A DNA stretch of 64,000 nucleotides from contig JAFDXR010000014.1 in the NCBI GenBank assembly GCA_018267825.1, positions 1 to 64,000 on the forward strand, in the 5' to 3' direction. Shown here one piece after another: positions 35,670 through 42,912 of this stretch. The translations under genes and the position numbers were made by a program. Source of the stretch: Bacteroidota bacterium. Its GTDB lineage: Bacteria > Bacteroidota > Bacteroidia > B-17B0 > Aurantibacillaceae. Each line of letters begins with the position of its first letter. The stretch's first letter is position 1. A model generated the notes under the pieces. That model saw only the letters and a program-made list of their open reading frames with translations, was not told the DNA's origin and searched no databases.

Positions 35670-36500
35670 TTAATCTGTTAACACATTGGATTCCTCAAGC
35701 ACCAATTCGTAAAAATCGTTGTAGGCATCCATGTATTCAGTCTCAGATTTATAAGTTAAAAGTGGTTTTCCGGTCTTTTTAACGTATTTCTCGACATCGG
35801 CATTGATCTTCTCGCTTCCGAAAGCAATACCATCGGAGAAATCGATCGCCATTTTCATCAGGTTCACAAAGCTGGGCTCGTCCAGATGTTTCACATCTTT
35901 TTTGCTCACACCGCTGATCACCGATTTTTCACCGGTTTTCTTGTTCAGCGTTTTCGGAAACTCTTCGTCATAAACCGTGAAAATAACCTTGGTATCGGCA
36001 AACAAAGGATCTTCGGCAAAAGCTTTTTTGATGTACAATGGCATAAATGCCGTAAACCAGCCATGGCAGTGGATTACATCCGGTGCCCAGCCCAGTTTTT
36101 TTACTGTTTCAATAACCCCGCGGTTAAAAAAGATGGCACGTTCATCATTGTCATCAAAATACTTGTGGGTGTTTTTATCGGTTAATACAGATTTTCTGTG
36201 AAAATAATCTTCATTATCAATGAAATACACCTGCATACGTGCAGTTGGAATAGAAGCAACTTTAATAATCAGGGGATGGTCGGCATCATTGATCACGATG
36301 TTCATGCCCGACAGGCGGATAACTTCGTGTAATTGGTGCCTTCTTTCATTAATTGAGCCATATTTTGGCATAAATGTCCTGATCTCTCTTCCTCTTTCCT
36401 GAATGCCCTGTGGGAGCTTTCTGGCAATTTTTCCAATGTGTGTTTCGTCTAAATAAGGGGTAATTTCCTGCGATACAAACAGAACTCTTGCTTTTCTCAT
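35670..36500 (-). CDS. GT5 glycogen/starch synthase-like protein, catalytic N-terminal domain only
   Basis: 276 residues. MRKARVLFVSQEITPYLDET is the N-terminal Rossmann start of GT5 synthases (in full enzymes the start binds ADP-glucose). GREIRTFMPKYGSINERRHQ, DNEDYFHRK and WAPDVIHCHGWFTAFMPLYI also match the GT5 domain. The usual C-terminal GT-B half with the second nucleotide-binding domain is missing (full synthases are about 480 residues). Short versions of this length are widespread in Bacteroidota next to panC, so this is a family form rather than a broken gene. Catalytic activity is doubtful without the second domain. Confidence 0.82.
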   Translation of the reverse strand: MRKARVLFVSQEITPYLDETHIGKIARKLPQGIQERGREIRTFMPKYGSINERRHQLHEVIRLSGMNIVINDADHPLIIKVASIPTARMQVYFIDNEDYFHRKSVLTDKNTHKYFDDNDERAIFFNRGVIETVKKLGWAPDVIHCHGWFTAFMPLYIKKAFAEDPLFADTKVIFTVYDEEFPKTLNKKTGEKSVISGVSKKDVKHLDEPSFVNLMKMAIDFSDGIAFGSEKINADVEKYVKKTGKPLLTYKSETEYMDAYNDFYELVLEESNVLTD

Positions 36501-36564
36501 ATATGGCTTGGGTGATTAATTATACAAAATTAAGAAAAAAAAAACCATATTTCAAAGTATTAAT

Positions 36565-36572
36565 TAGCTTTG
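36565..36572 (+). promoter_or_regulatory. candidate -7 box for panC
   Basis: TAGCTTTG matches TAnnTTTG, 24 bases before the panC ATG. No clear TTTG upstream at the usual spacing. Confidence 0.35.
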
Positions 36573-36595
36573 ATCCCTTTTTTGTTTAAAATAAA

Positions 36596-37432
36596 ATGCG
36601 TATAATCTCTTTGAAAACCGATTTAGATCAGGTTATTTCAGAATACAGGAAGAGTGGGAAGCGAATCGGTTTTGTACCTACCATGGGGGCCCTTCACCAG
36701 GGGCATGTTTCTCTTGTGGAGGCCTCACGGAAGCAGGCAGATGTAACCGTGTGCAGCATTTTTGTAAACCCGACCCAGTTCAACGATAAAAACGATTTAC
36801 TACGTTACCCGAGAACCCCGGAGCAGGATATTCTGATGCTTGAGCAGGCCGGTTGCGACGTGCTGTTTATGCCACCAGTAGAAGAGGTATACCCGGTTCC
36901 GGATACACGCGTATTCGACTTCGGATACCTTGATAAAATCCTGGATGGGGCTGCCCGACCGGGACACTTTAACGGTGTAGGTCAGGTTGTAAGCATTCTT
37001 TTCAGCATGGTGAAGCCCGATGTGGCTTTTTTCGGACAAAAAGATTATCAGCAGGTTATGATTATCCGGGAACTGGTGCGCCAGCTGAACCTGCCGGTTG
37101 AAATTGTGCCTTGTCCCATTCTTCGTGAACCCGATGGCCTGGCCATGAGCTCACGCAATACATTGCTCTCTGCCGAAGAACGGAAAGTGGCCGCCCATGT
37201 CCCTGAATTCATGCAGAAAGCTGCCCAGATATACCATGAACAGGATATAGACCAGGCCAGGTCCTATATTCAGGAGGCCGTGTCATCACAAGCGCTTATG
37301 CGCCTGGATTACTATATGATCTGTGACCGCAATACCCTTCGGGAAATAGAACATAAAAATCAGCCTGCCATTAGCCTGATTGCCGTTTTTGTTGGTAAAA
37401 TACGCCTGATTGACAATCTCTTTCTCGATTAG
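36596..37432 (+). CDS. panC: pantothenate synthetase (pantoate-beta-alanine ligase)
   Basis: 278 residues. Condenses pantoate and beta-alanine with ATP in pantothenate synthesis. VPTMGALHQGHVSLVEAS has the HxGH nucleotide site; VNPTQFNDKNDLLRYPRT, RPGHFNGVGQVVSILFSMV, FFGQKDYQQVMIIREL and the KMSKS-like GLAMSSRN are all present. The start sits at the usual distance before TMG. Divergent from the GT5 gene. panD and panB are not seen in this window. Confidence 0.95.
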   Translation: MRIISLKTDLDQVISEYRKSGKRIGFVPTMGALHQGHVSLVEASRKQADVTVCSIFVNPTQFNDKNDLLRYPRTPEQDILMLEQAGCDVLFMPPVEEVYPVPDTRVFDFGYLDKILDGAARPGHFNGVGQVVSILFSMVKPDVAFFGQKDYQQVMIIRELVRQLNLPVEIVPCPILREPDGLAMSSRNTLLSAEERKVAAHVPEFMQKAAQIYHEQDIDQARSYIQEAVSSQALMRLDYYMICDRNTLREIEHKNQPAISLIAVFVGKIRLIDNLFLD

Positions 37433-37500
37433 CCGGAGTCTTTTTTTGTAAATTAGTTTGCCGTTGATCCGTAGGCCGATGGCCTTTCAGGATTGACTGT

Positions 37501-37533
37501 ACCGGTTATTTACCCGGCAGGGAATTAACCGGT
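37501..37533. repeat. inverted repeat upstream of the ECF sigma gene
   Basis: ACCGGTTA (37501-37508) and TAACCGGT (37526-37533) are perfect inverted arms around 17 bases, each containing the self-palindromic ACCGGT. No T-run follows, so it is a poor terminator. It lies 18 bases upstream of the ECF promoter-like element. Confidence 0.5.
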
Positions 37534-37551
37534 TATAAAAAAAGCAAGTCT

Positions 37552-37579
37552 ACCCAACCATTCATCTTTTATGAACGTA
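37552..37579 (+). promoter_or_regulatory. ECF-type promoter element before the sigma gene
   Basis: ACCCAACCATTC (37552-37563) contains an AACC -35-like core. Exactly 16 bases after AACC comes CGTA (37576-37579), a typical ECF -10. The same 12-mer with the same 16-base spacing to CGTA occurs at 40921, upstream of the T9SS cargo gene. The sigma ATG follows 24 bases after CGTA. Confidence 0.75.
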
Positions 37580-37603
37580 TGGGTTTAATTGATACCCTAC
37601 TGT

Positions 37604-38170
37604 ATGGACATTCAGCTTGAATTAATAACAAATTGTATTAAGCGCGACCGAAAGGCTGAATACGAGATGTATAAAGCTACGTACAGTTACCTGATGAGCA
37701 TTTGTATCAGGTATACCAGAAATCAGGAAATGGCTAAGGAAGTCCTGAATATTGGTTTTTTGAAAATTCTGAATAATCTCCCTAAATATAAACCTGAAGT
37801 GCCTTTTCAGGTGTGGATCCGTAAAATCATGATCAATACACTCATTGATGAATACCGAAAACAGAAAACCCATCATGAAAAAATAGAATACGTGGAAGTG
37901 TATCATGAAACGGAAACAAACATAGAGATGAACGATGTCATGAAAAAAATAAATGCTGCCCAGATTTATGAACTGATTGCCAGACTGCCAAATGCCAGTC
38001 AACAGGTTTTTAACCTGTATGCAATCGATGGTTTTTCGCACCGGGAAATTGCCGATTTATTGAATATAAGTGAGGGGACTTCCAAATGGCATCTTAATTT
38101 CTCCCGTCAGAAGTTAAAAGAAATGCTCGAAAAAATGGTTTCACCATCTAAAATTGCCTACCATGAGTGA
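37604..38170 (+). CDS. ECF (extracytoplasmic function) RNA polymerase sigma factor
   Basis: 188 residues from ATG 37604 (MDIQLELITNCIKRDRKAEY); the TTG at 37589 only adds five residues. Region 2 is visible in YEMYKATYSYLMSICIRYTR and VPFQVWIRKIMINTLIDEYR. Region 4 is LPNASQQVFNLYAIDGFSHR followed by EIADLLNISEGTSKWHLNFS, a helix-turn-helix. The start of the next gene (38163) overlaps its end by 8 bases, as is common for sigma/anti-sigma pairs. A shared ECF-type promoter element lies upstream, pointing to autoregulation. Confidence 0.93.
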   Translation: MDIQLELITNCIKRDRKAEYEMYKATYSYLMSICIRYTRNQEMAKEVLNIGFLKILNNLPKYKPEVPFQVWIRKIMINTLIDEYRKQKTHHEKIEYVEVYHETETNIEMNDVMKKINAAQIYELIARLPNASQQVFNLYAIDGFSHREIADLLNISEGTSKWHLNFSRQKLKEMLEKMVSPSKIAYHE

Positions 38171-39746
38171 TGCAAATAATATAGATGACATACTGAAGAA
38201 TAAGCTCCGGGAACAGGAGTTTGCTTTTGATGAACAGAACTGGGAAAAAGCCCGTGATCTGATCGATGCGTCGCGCCGTCGTAAAAAACGACTGATTATT
38301 TTTTGGCCGCTGATAGGTTTATCACTTATTATAGCCTCTGTGTGGCTTTATATGGCGAAAGGCACGAACGACAGTACACTGGCCGAAAATCACAGTTCGG
38401 TCGTGACAACACCTACAGACGAAAAATCAAATGTGACCGAAGCTGCAAAACAAGCAGCGACAGTCAGCAAAGAAGAAAATATTAATAAAACGCACAAAGC
38501 AATAGTTTCTACTCCCTCCAATCCGAATCATGTAACATCTGAAAAAAAAGAAAACAAGCGTTATGAAAGCGAGACAAATCCGGAAATTAAGGAGAGCACT
38601 TCTATGGAAAATTCTGAAAAAAACGGGAGTTCAAACCCAGGTAGCCATGCCGTTACAGGAACCATGCCCGGAAAATCATCCAAAACAAAAATAAATACCG
38701 GGCAAAATCAGGGAGTTACTAACGGTAAACAGATAACCGTTTCGGGGAATGAAATAAACCACCCGGCTGGGGCAACGGAAGCAGCGAATAAAACAGGCAC
38801 GCAAGATAAGAACGAAAAAAATACAGAGAGTCAGAATCACAGTGAATCCGGTATTTCCAAAACAAAACATGCCGGTGAAAATAAGGCTGCAGTCAATACA
38901 GATTCTGAGGCAATGACATACGAAGCAGAGCCTGCCTATATGATACCGGTTCAGGTTCGGTTTACAGATGCACCCGCAGATGGTAGTATTGTTTTGCTGA
39001 ACCCGATCGCCCTGCCGGAAAATGAATCATCGTCAGAAACTACAACACCTCTAAGCAAGGCGCCACGGCATTTGGTGTATGCCGATTTCGGCGGGTCCTA
39101 TCTGTTGGGCTGGAAGAATGCCGCAAAGCGCGAAGGAGATGGAATCAATCTGACAGGAGGGATCAGTTATCAGTTCATCGCCAATTCAGGAATAGGGGTA
39201 AGTGCAGGCGTTCAGTATAACGCCGTGGGTCATTTAATAAATAGTTCCTACGTAGTAAACGATACCCGGTATAGTTTTGGTAAAGAAGAAACCGTGACGG
39301 TTATCGAGCAAAAACGCCTGCATTATATAACCATGCCTGTTCGATTTATTTTTGCGCAAGGTACTAAACGCTATTTCGGCATCGGTTGTAATTTCGGGTA
39401 CCTGGTCAATTCTCAGAACCTGATTAAGAAATACGAGTTTATGAATGGAGCGCAAAGCCCGGTTTCAGCCCCGAATACTACCTTAACTGAAAACTTTACG
39501 GCGGTTAGCGGATTAAACAATCCTGTGTCATCTTCGAACACCACAGGTTACAGAAGAGGATTTAATCCTTACGATCTGCAGCTCACGGCATTTTACAGGC
39601 AACCGTTGTATGAACGTGTGACTATAGGCGCAGAAGTGTTTTTTGGAATGATGGATATAAAGCAAAACTCATTTTTCAAATCCTCTTATTTTGATCGTAA
39701 TTACGGTTTGAAAATAACCATTGGATGTGATTTGTTTAAAAAATAA
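38163..39746 (+). CDS. putative dual membrane-spanning anti-sigma factor (Dma-like)
   Basis: 527 residues from ATG 38163. Domain order: acidic then basic N-terminal segment of about 43 residues, with a DEQNWEKARDLIDASRRRKK region facing the cytoplasm; one transmembrane helix (about 44-64, LIIFWPLIGLSLIIASVWLY); a linker of about 220 residues rich in N, T, S, E and K, almost without hydrophobic residues; then a C-terminal outer-membrane beta-barrel (about 300-527, LVYADFGGSYLLGWKNAAKR through YGLKITIGCDLFKK). No signal peptide precedes the helix. This matches the architecture described for Dma anti-sigma factors of Bacteroides. The anti-sigma function is inferred from the overlap with the ECF gene and this layout. 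Confidence 0.8.
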   Translation: MSDANNIDDILKNKLREQEFAFDEQNWEKARDLIDASRRRKKRLIIFWPLIGLSLIIASVWLYMAKGTNDSTLAENHSSVVTTPTDEKSNVTEAAKQAATVSKEENINKTHKAIVSTPSNPNHVTSEKKENKRYESETNPEIKESTSMENSEKNGSSNPGSHAVTGTMPGKSSKTKINTGQNQGVTNGKQITVSGNEINHPAGATEAANKTGTQDKNEKNTESQNHSESGISKTKHAGENKAAVNTDSEAMTYEAEPAYMIPVQVRFTDAPADGSIVLLNPIALPENESSSETTTPLSKAPRHLVYADFGGSYLLGWKNAAKREGDGINLTGGISYQFIANSGIGVSAGVQYNAVGHLINSSYVVNDTRYSFGKEETVTVIEQKRLHYITMPVRFIFAQGTKRYFGIGCNFGYLVNSQNLIKKYEFMNGAQSPVSAPNTTLTENFTAVSGLNNPVSSSNTTGYRRGFNPYDLQLTAFYRQPLYERVTIGAEVFFGMMDIKQNSFFKSSYFDRNYGLKITIGCDLFKK

Positions 39747-39767
39747 ATAATGCATTAAGATAAAGCT

Positions 39768-40910
39768 ATGAGGTATTTTAAAATTATATGGCCAGTGCTG
39801 CTTCTGTTGGTGGCAGTGTCCTGCAAGAAAAAGGATTACCCTGATCCGGTGGTGGAAAATGATCCGCAGTTTTATTTCAAAGGGACGGTCAATGGCATTA
39901 ATACCGACCTGGAAGCTGGTATTAACAATTACTACATGTATGCCTCTTATTCCCAGGATGCCAATAATGTGTATCGCTTTTCGGGAAATCTGAAACCCAA
40001 CGGATGTAGTTTTTGTACCAACGGGCTCGAAATTATCATTAACGACAGCCGTGTATCGCCAGCCGGTGCGTCCACGTATATCGACTCAGCCTTCTTTACG
40101 GGCGATTACCCTTACATTAAAGGTGGCGCTGCATCTACAATATCGAGTCTTGTTTATTTTACGGGGTCTTTTAATCAGCCTGCTCTATTATCTGCTGCCT
40201 GGAATTTTGGCGATGGTGGAACATCATCTCAAACTTCGCCTCAGCATGTTTTTAAGTCGCTTGGTAAAAAACAGGTATGTTTAACCATGAATGACTCATC
40301 ATGCAACAGCACTGTTTGTGGCACGTTTGTAGCAAGGCCGATGGGTGATAGCAGTTTATGGGCTTCGGTTCAGGGCTTTCAGATGGGAGGCGATTCGATT
40401 ACGTTCTCTGCACATATTTCGGGGCAACCACCATTGTCCTATTCCTGGGATTTCGGCGATGGGGTAACAACTGCTGTTACAACATCTACATCCACTTCCC
40501 TGGCCGAAATACATCAATATGCTGCAGCGGGATCATATCCTGTAAAACTGAAAGTCAGCGATGCTTACGGCGACACGGTATATTCCAATTACAATGCCAA
40601 TACATTGAATACATCGAATTGTGCGGCTAATTATCAGGTATCGGCGATCATTCCGCTGTCAAATCCCTTTGGCTTTTCCAATATTGAAGTCAAATGGACC
40701 GATGCATCGGGTATTGTATATACTTCAAATAATGCCAATCAGCCGCTCACAAGTTATTTTGAAATACTGTCGGTCGAGAACTATAAGAATAACGAAAACG
40801 GACAGAGTACAAAGCGTTTGCATGTGAGATTCAAATGTATGGTTTATAACGGCGCAACAGGCATTTTGATTGATAATGCAGAGGCTTATATCGCGATTGC
40901 ATATAAATAA
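39768..40910 (+). CDS. PKD-domain lipoprotein
   Basis: 380 residues. The signal peptide IIWPVLLLLVAVSC ends in lipobox Cys19, followed by KKKDYPD. Two PKD-type domains are marked by LSAAWNFGDGGTSSQTSPQH and LSYSWDFGDGVTTAVTTSTS. The C-terminal domain (FGFSNIEVKWTDASGIVYTS) is beta-rich and unassigned. Probably an outer-membrane surface lipoprotein. It starts 21 bases after the Dma-like gene and so is probably in the same transcript as the sigma factor. Confidence 0.82.
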   Translation: MRYFKIIWPVLLLLVAVSCKKKDYPDPVVENDPQFYFKGTVNGINTDLEAGINNYYMYASYSQDANNVYRFSGNLKPNGCSFCTNGLEIIINDSRVSPAGASTYIDSAFFTGDYPYIKGGAASTISSLVYFTGSFNQPALLSAAWNFGDGGTSSQTSPQHVFKSLGKKQVCLTMNDSSCNSTVCGTFVARPMGDSSLWASVQGFQMGGDSITFSAHISGQPPLSYSWDFGDGVTTAVTTSTSTSLAEIHQYAAAGSYPVKLKVSDAYGDTVYSNYNANTLNTSNCAANYQVSAIIPLSNPFGFSNIEVKWTDASGIVYTSNNANQPLTSYFEILSVENYKNNENGQSTKRLHVRFKCMVYNGATGILIDNAEAYIAIAYK

Positions 40911-40920
40911 TTTGAAGGTG

Positions 40921-40948
40921 ACCCAACCATTCTTTTTTTGCGATCGTA
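40921..40948 (+). promoter_or_regulatory. ECF-type promoter element before the T9SS cargo gene
   Basis: ACCCAACCATTC (40921-40932), 16 bases from AACC to CGTA at 40945-40948: same sequence and spacing as the element at 37552. The ATG of the PKD/T9SS gene follows about 70 bases later. Confidence 0.75.
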
Positions 40949-41018
40949 ATAGTTAATTAAAATCGGGAGAAACCGAAAACCCCTAAAAGAGTAGGACGAC
41001 ATAATAAACATTAAAACC

Positions 41019-42773
41019 ATGAATATGAAAAACTATCAAAAAAGCAGATCGGGTAAAAGCATGTTTCTGATCCTTGCATTTGTACTTGTTGCGTTTGCAC
41101 AGGTTAAAGCAGGTTGCAATTTTGGGATCACCGCAAAAACCCACGCCGGTTTAAATTGCAATATTACTATTGGTCAGGGACCATGGGGCCCACGTATGTA
41201 TACCTGGCAGTTTGGCGACGGTACTACAGGCATATCATACTCCAATGCATCCAATACAACGGCAATAGCCCATACCTATCCCGGTTCAGGGGTTTATACC
41301 ATGACCATCACCTCGCAGGATAGTACCGGTGGCGGATGTGTAAGCTGGATTACAGACACCATTCAGGTAAGCGGGGGGACGTTTTCTCCATGTGCACCTC
41401 AGTTTACCTATTGGGTAGACAGCACGAACTGTTCTGTGCATATTGTCAATCAATCTACCGGAGGCAGTTCTCCGACATACGATTGGGTTTGCTTTGATGG
41501 TAATGGTTACTATTATGTAAACAACCAGGCAAATCCTGTGCTTACATTCACCACCAGCGGAAATCATTACGTTTCATTATATCAGAATGACGGAGGTGTT
41601 TTCTGCGACAGTATTTCGCAACTCATTGTGATGCCTGCATCATGCGGAGGCACACCTGTAGGAAACGGTTGTACCGCACAGTTTTTTGCCAGCCAGACCT
41701 CTGGTACCAATTGCTGGCAGTTTACAAATCAAAGCACATCTACAAGCCCTTCTGTTAGCTATACCTGGCATTTCGGCGATGGAAGCAGTTCCACACAGGC
41801 TAATCCGATCCATTGTTATACCGATAGTTTAGCCTATCACCTGATCACACTCTGGATGTCGGCAAGCAACGGTTGTTCAGACAGTGTATCTGTGTCTGTA
41901 ATAGATTCTTCTTTCACAGGTGGAAACGGCGGTGCCGGCTGTAATACACAGTTTTATTATTGGGTCGACAGCACAACATGCGACGTACACTTTATGAATC
42001 AGAGTACGAATGCAACTTCGTTCCAGTGGTATTTCTTTGATGGTGTTTCAACATATACATTTACTTCGTTCAGTCCTGTGCTTCCTTTCCCATCCAATAC
42101 AGGTGCTGTGTACGCTACACTTTACGGGTTTAACAACGGTCAGTTTTGCGACAGCATTTCTCATACTGTGTATTTTCCGACAAGTTGTGGTGGTTCGGGC
42201 AACCCTACCGGTGGTTCATGCAATGCACAGTTCATTCTGATCAACGACAGTATTAATACGCATACCTATTATGCGTACAATTCATCGACCGGCACGGGTT
42301 TATCATACCTGTGGGATTTCGGCGACGGATCAACATCTACACTTCAGTATCCGAGCCATACCTATGCTACAGCCGGTAATTATGTAGTATGCCTTACAGT
42401 TACAGGTTCCAATTCATGTACATCAACGTACTGCGATTCCAACAATGTTCAGAAAATTGCCGCCTCACACTTAATGCAATACCTTATTGCAAAACCGGCC
42501 AATGCTACAGGGATTCAGAATCTTGAGAAACAAGTGATGTTATCTCTATACCCGAATCCGGCAGTAAATGAATTAACTATTGAGTCAACAACAGAAATTC
42601 AAGCTGTAAAAGTTTCAGATATTTCCGGTAAAATCGTACTAAAACAGGGCAACATCGGTTCTATGGAGCACCGCCTGAGCATTTCATCTCTGGATGCAGG
42701 AAGTTATTTCCTTGAAATATCCACCAAAGATGGAGGTAAGGCTGTAAAACGCTTCGTGAAAATAGCTGACTAG
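41019..42773 (+). CDS. PKD-repeat protein with C-terminal T9SS sorting domain
   Basis: 584 residues. Signal peptide (LILAFVLVAFAQVKAG), then repeated PKD and PKD-like modules with WQFGDGTTGISYSN, YTWHFGDGSSSTQANPIHCY and YLWDFGDGSTSTLQYPSHTY, alternating with related modules of the type QFTYWVDSTNCSVHIVNQST / QFYYWVDSTTCDVHFMNQST (two diverged copies, rich in Cys). The last ~80 residues (LYPNPAVNELTIESTTEIQA and DAGSYFLEISTKDGGKAVKR) form a type A T9SS sorting domain. So it is exported to the cell surface or medium by type IX secretion, where the PKD modules may act as an adhesin. It has its own ECF-type promoter element and a terminator after the stop. Confidence 0.9.
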   Translation: MNMKNYQKSRSGKSMFLILAFVLVAFAQVKAGCNFGITAKTHAGLNCNITIGQGPWGPRMYTWQFGDGTTGISYSNASNTTAIAHTYPGSGVYTMTITSQDSTGGGCVSWITDTIQVSGGTFSPCAPQFTYWVDSTNCSVHIVNQSTGGSSPTYDWVCFDGNGYYYVNNQANPVLTFTTSGNHYVSLYQNDGGVFCDSISQLIVMPASCGGTPVGNGCTAQFFASQTSGTNCWQFTNQSTSTSPSVSYTWHFGDGSSSTQANPIHCYTDSLAYHLITLWMSASNGCSDSVSVSVIDSSFTGGNGGAGCNTQFYYWVDSTTCDVHFMNQSTNATSFQWYFFDGVSTYTFTSFSPVLPFPSNTGAVYATLYGFNNGQFCDSISHTVYFPTSCGGSGNPTGGSCNAQFILINDSINTHTYYAYNSSTGTGLSYLWDFGDGSTSTLQYPSHTYATAGNYVVCLTVTGSNSCTSTYCDSNNVQKIAASHLMQYLIAKPANATGIQNLEKQVMLSLYPNPAVNELTIESTTEIQAVKVSDISGKIVLKQGNIGSMEHRLSISSLDAGSYFLEISTKDGGKAVKRFVKIAD

Positions 42774-42797
42774 TTTTGTTATTAGTGAGTAGTGTGT

Positions 42798-42826
42798 AAA
42801 AAGCGGGTTTGGAGGCCCGCTTTTTT
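42798..42826 (+). terminator. intrinsic terminator of the PKD/T9SS gene
   Basis: AAAAAGCGGG, an 8-base loop and CCCGCTTTTTTA follow 25 bases after the stop codon. Confidence 0.9.
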
Positions 42827-42885
42827 ATTGGGATCATAAACAGCTTTCTGTTATTAAATAAAGCCTGCGGTTTCACAAGATTCAT

Positions 42886-42893
42886 TATTTTTG
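42886..42893 (+). promoter_or_regulatory. candidate -7 box for glyS
   Basis: TATTTTTG matches TAnnTTTG, 20 bases before the glyS ATG. A TTTC rather than TTTG is seen upstream, so the -33 element is uncertain. Confidence 0.3.
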
Positions 42894-42912
42894 TGCTTCA
42901 AAAAATACGTTT

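Noticed and set aside
37501-37533. ACCGGTTA inverted repeat as panC terminator
   Set aside because: No T-run on either strand next to the arms; kept as a repeat of unknown role.
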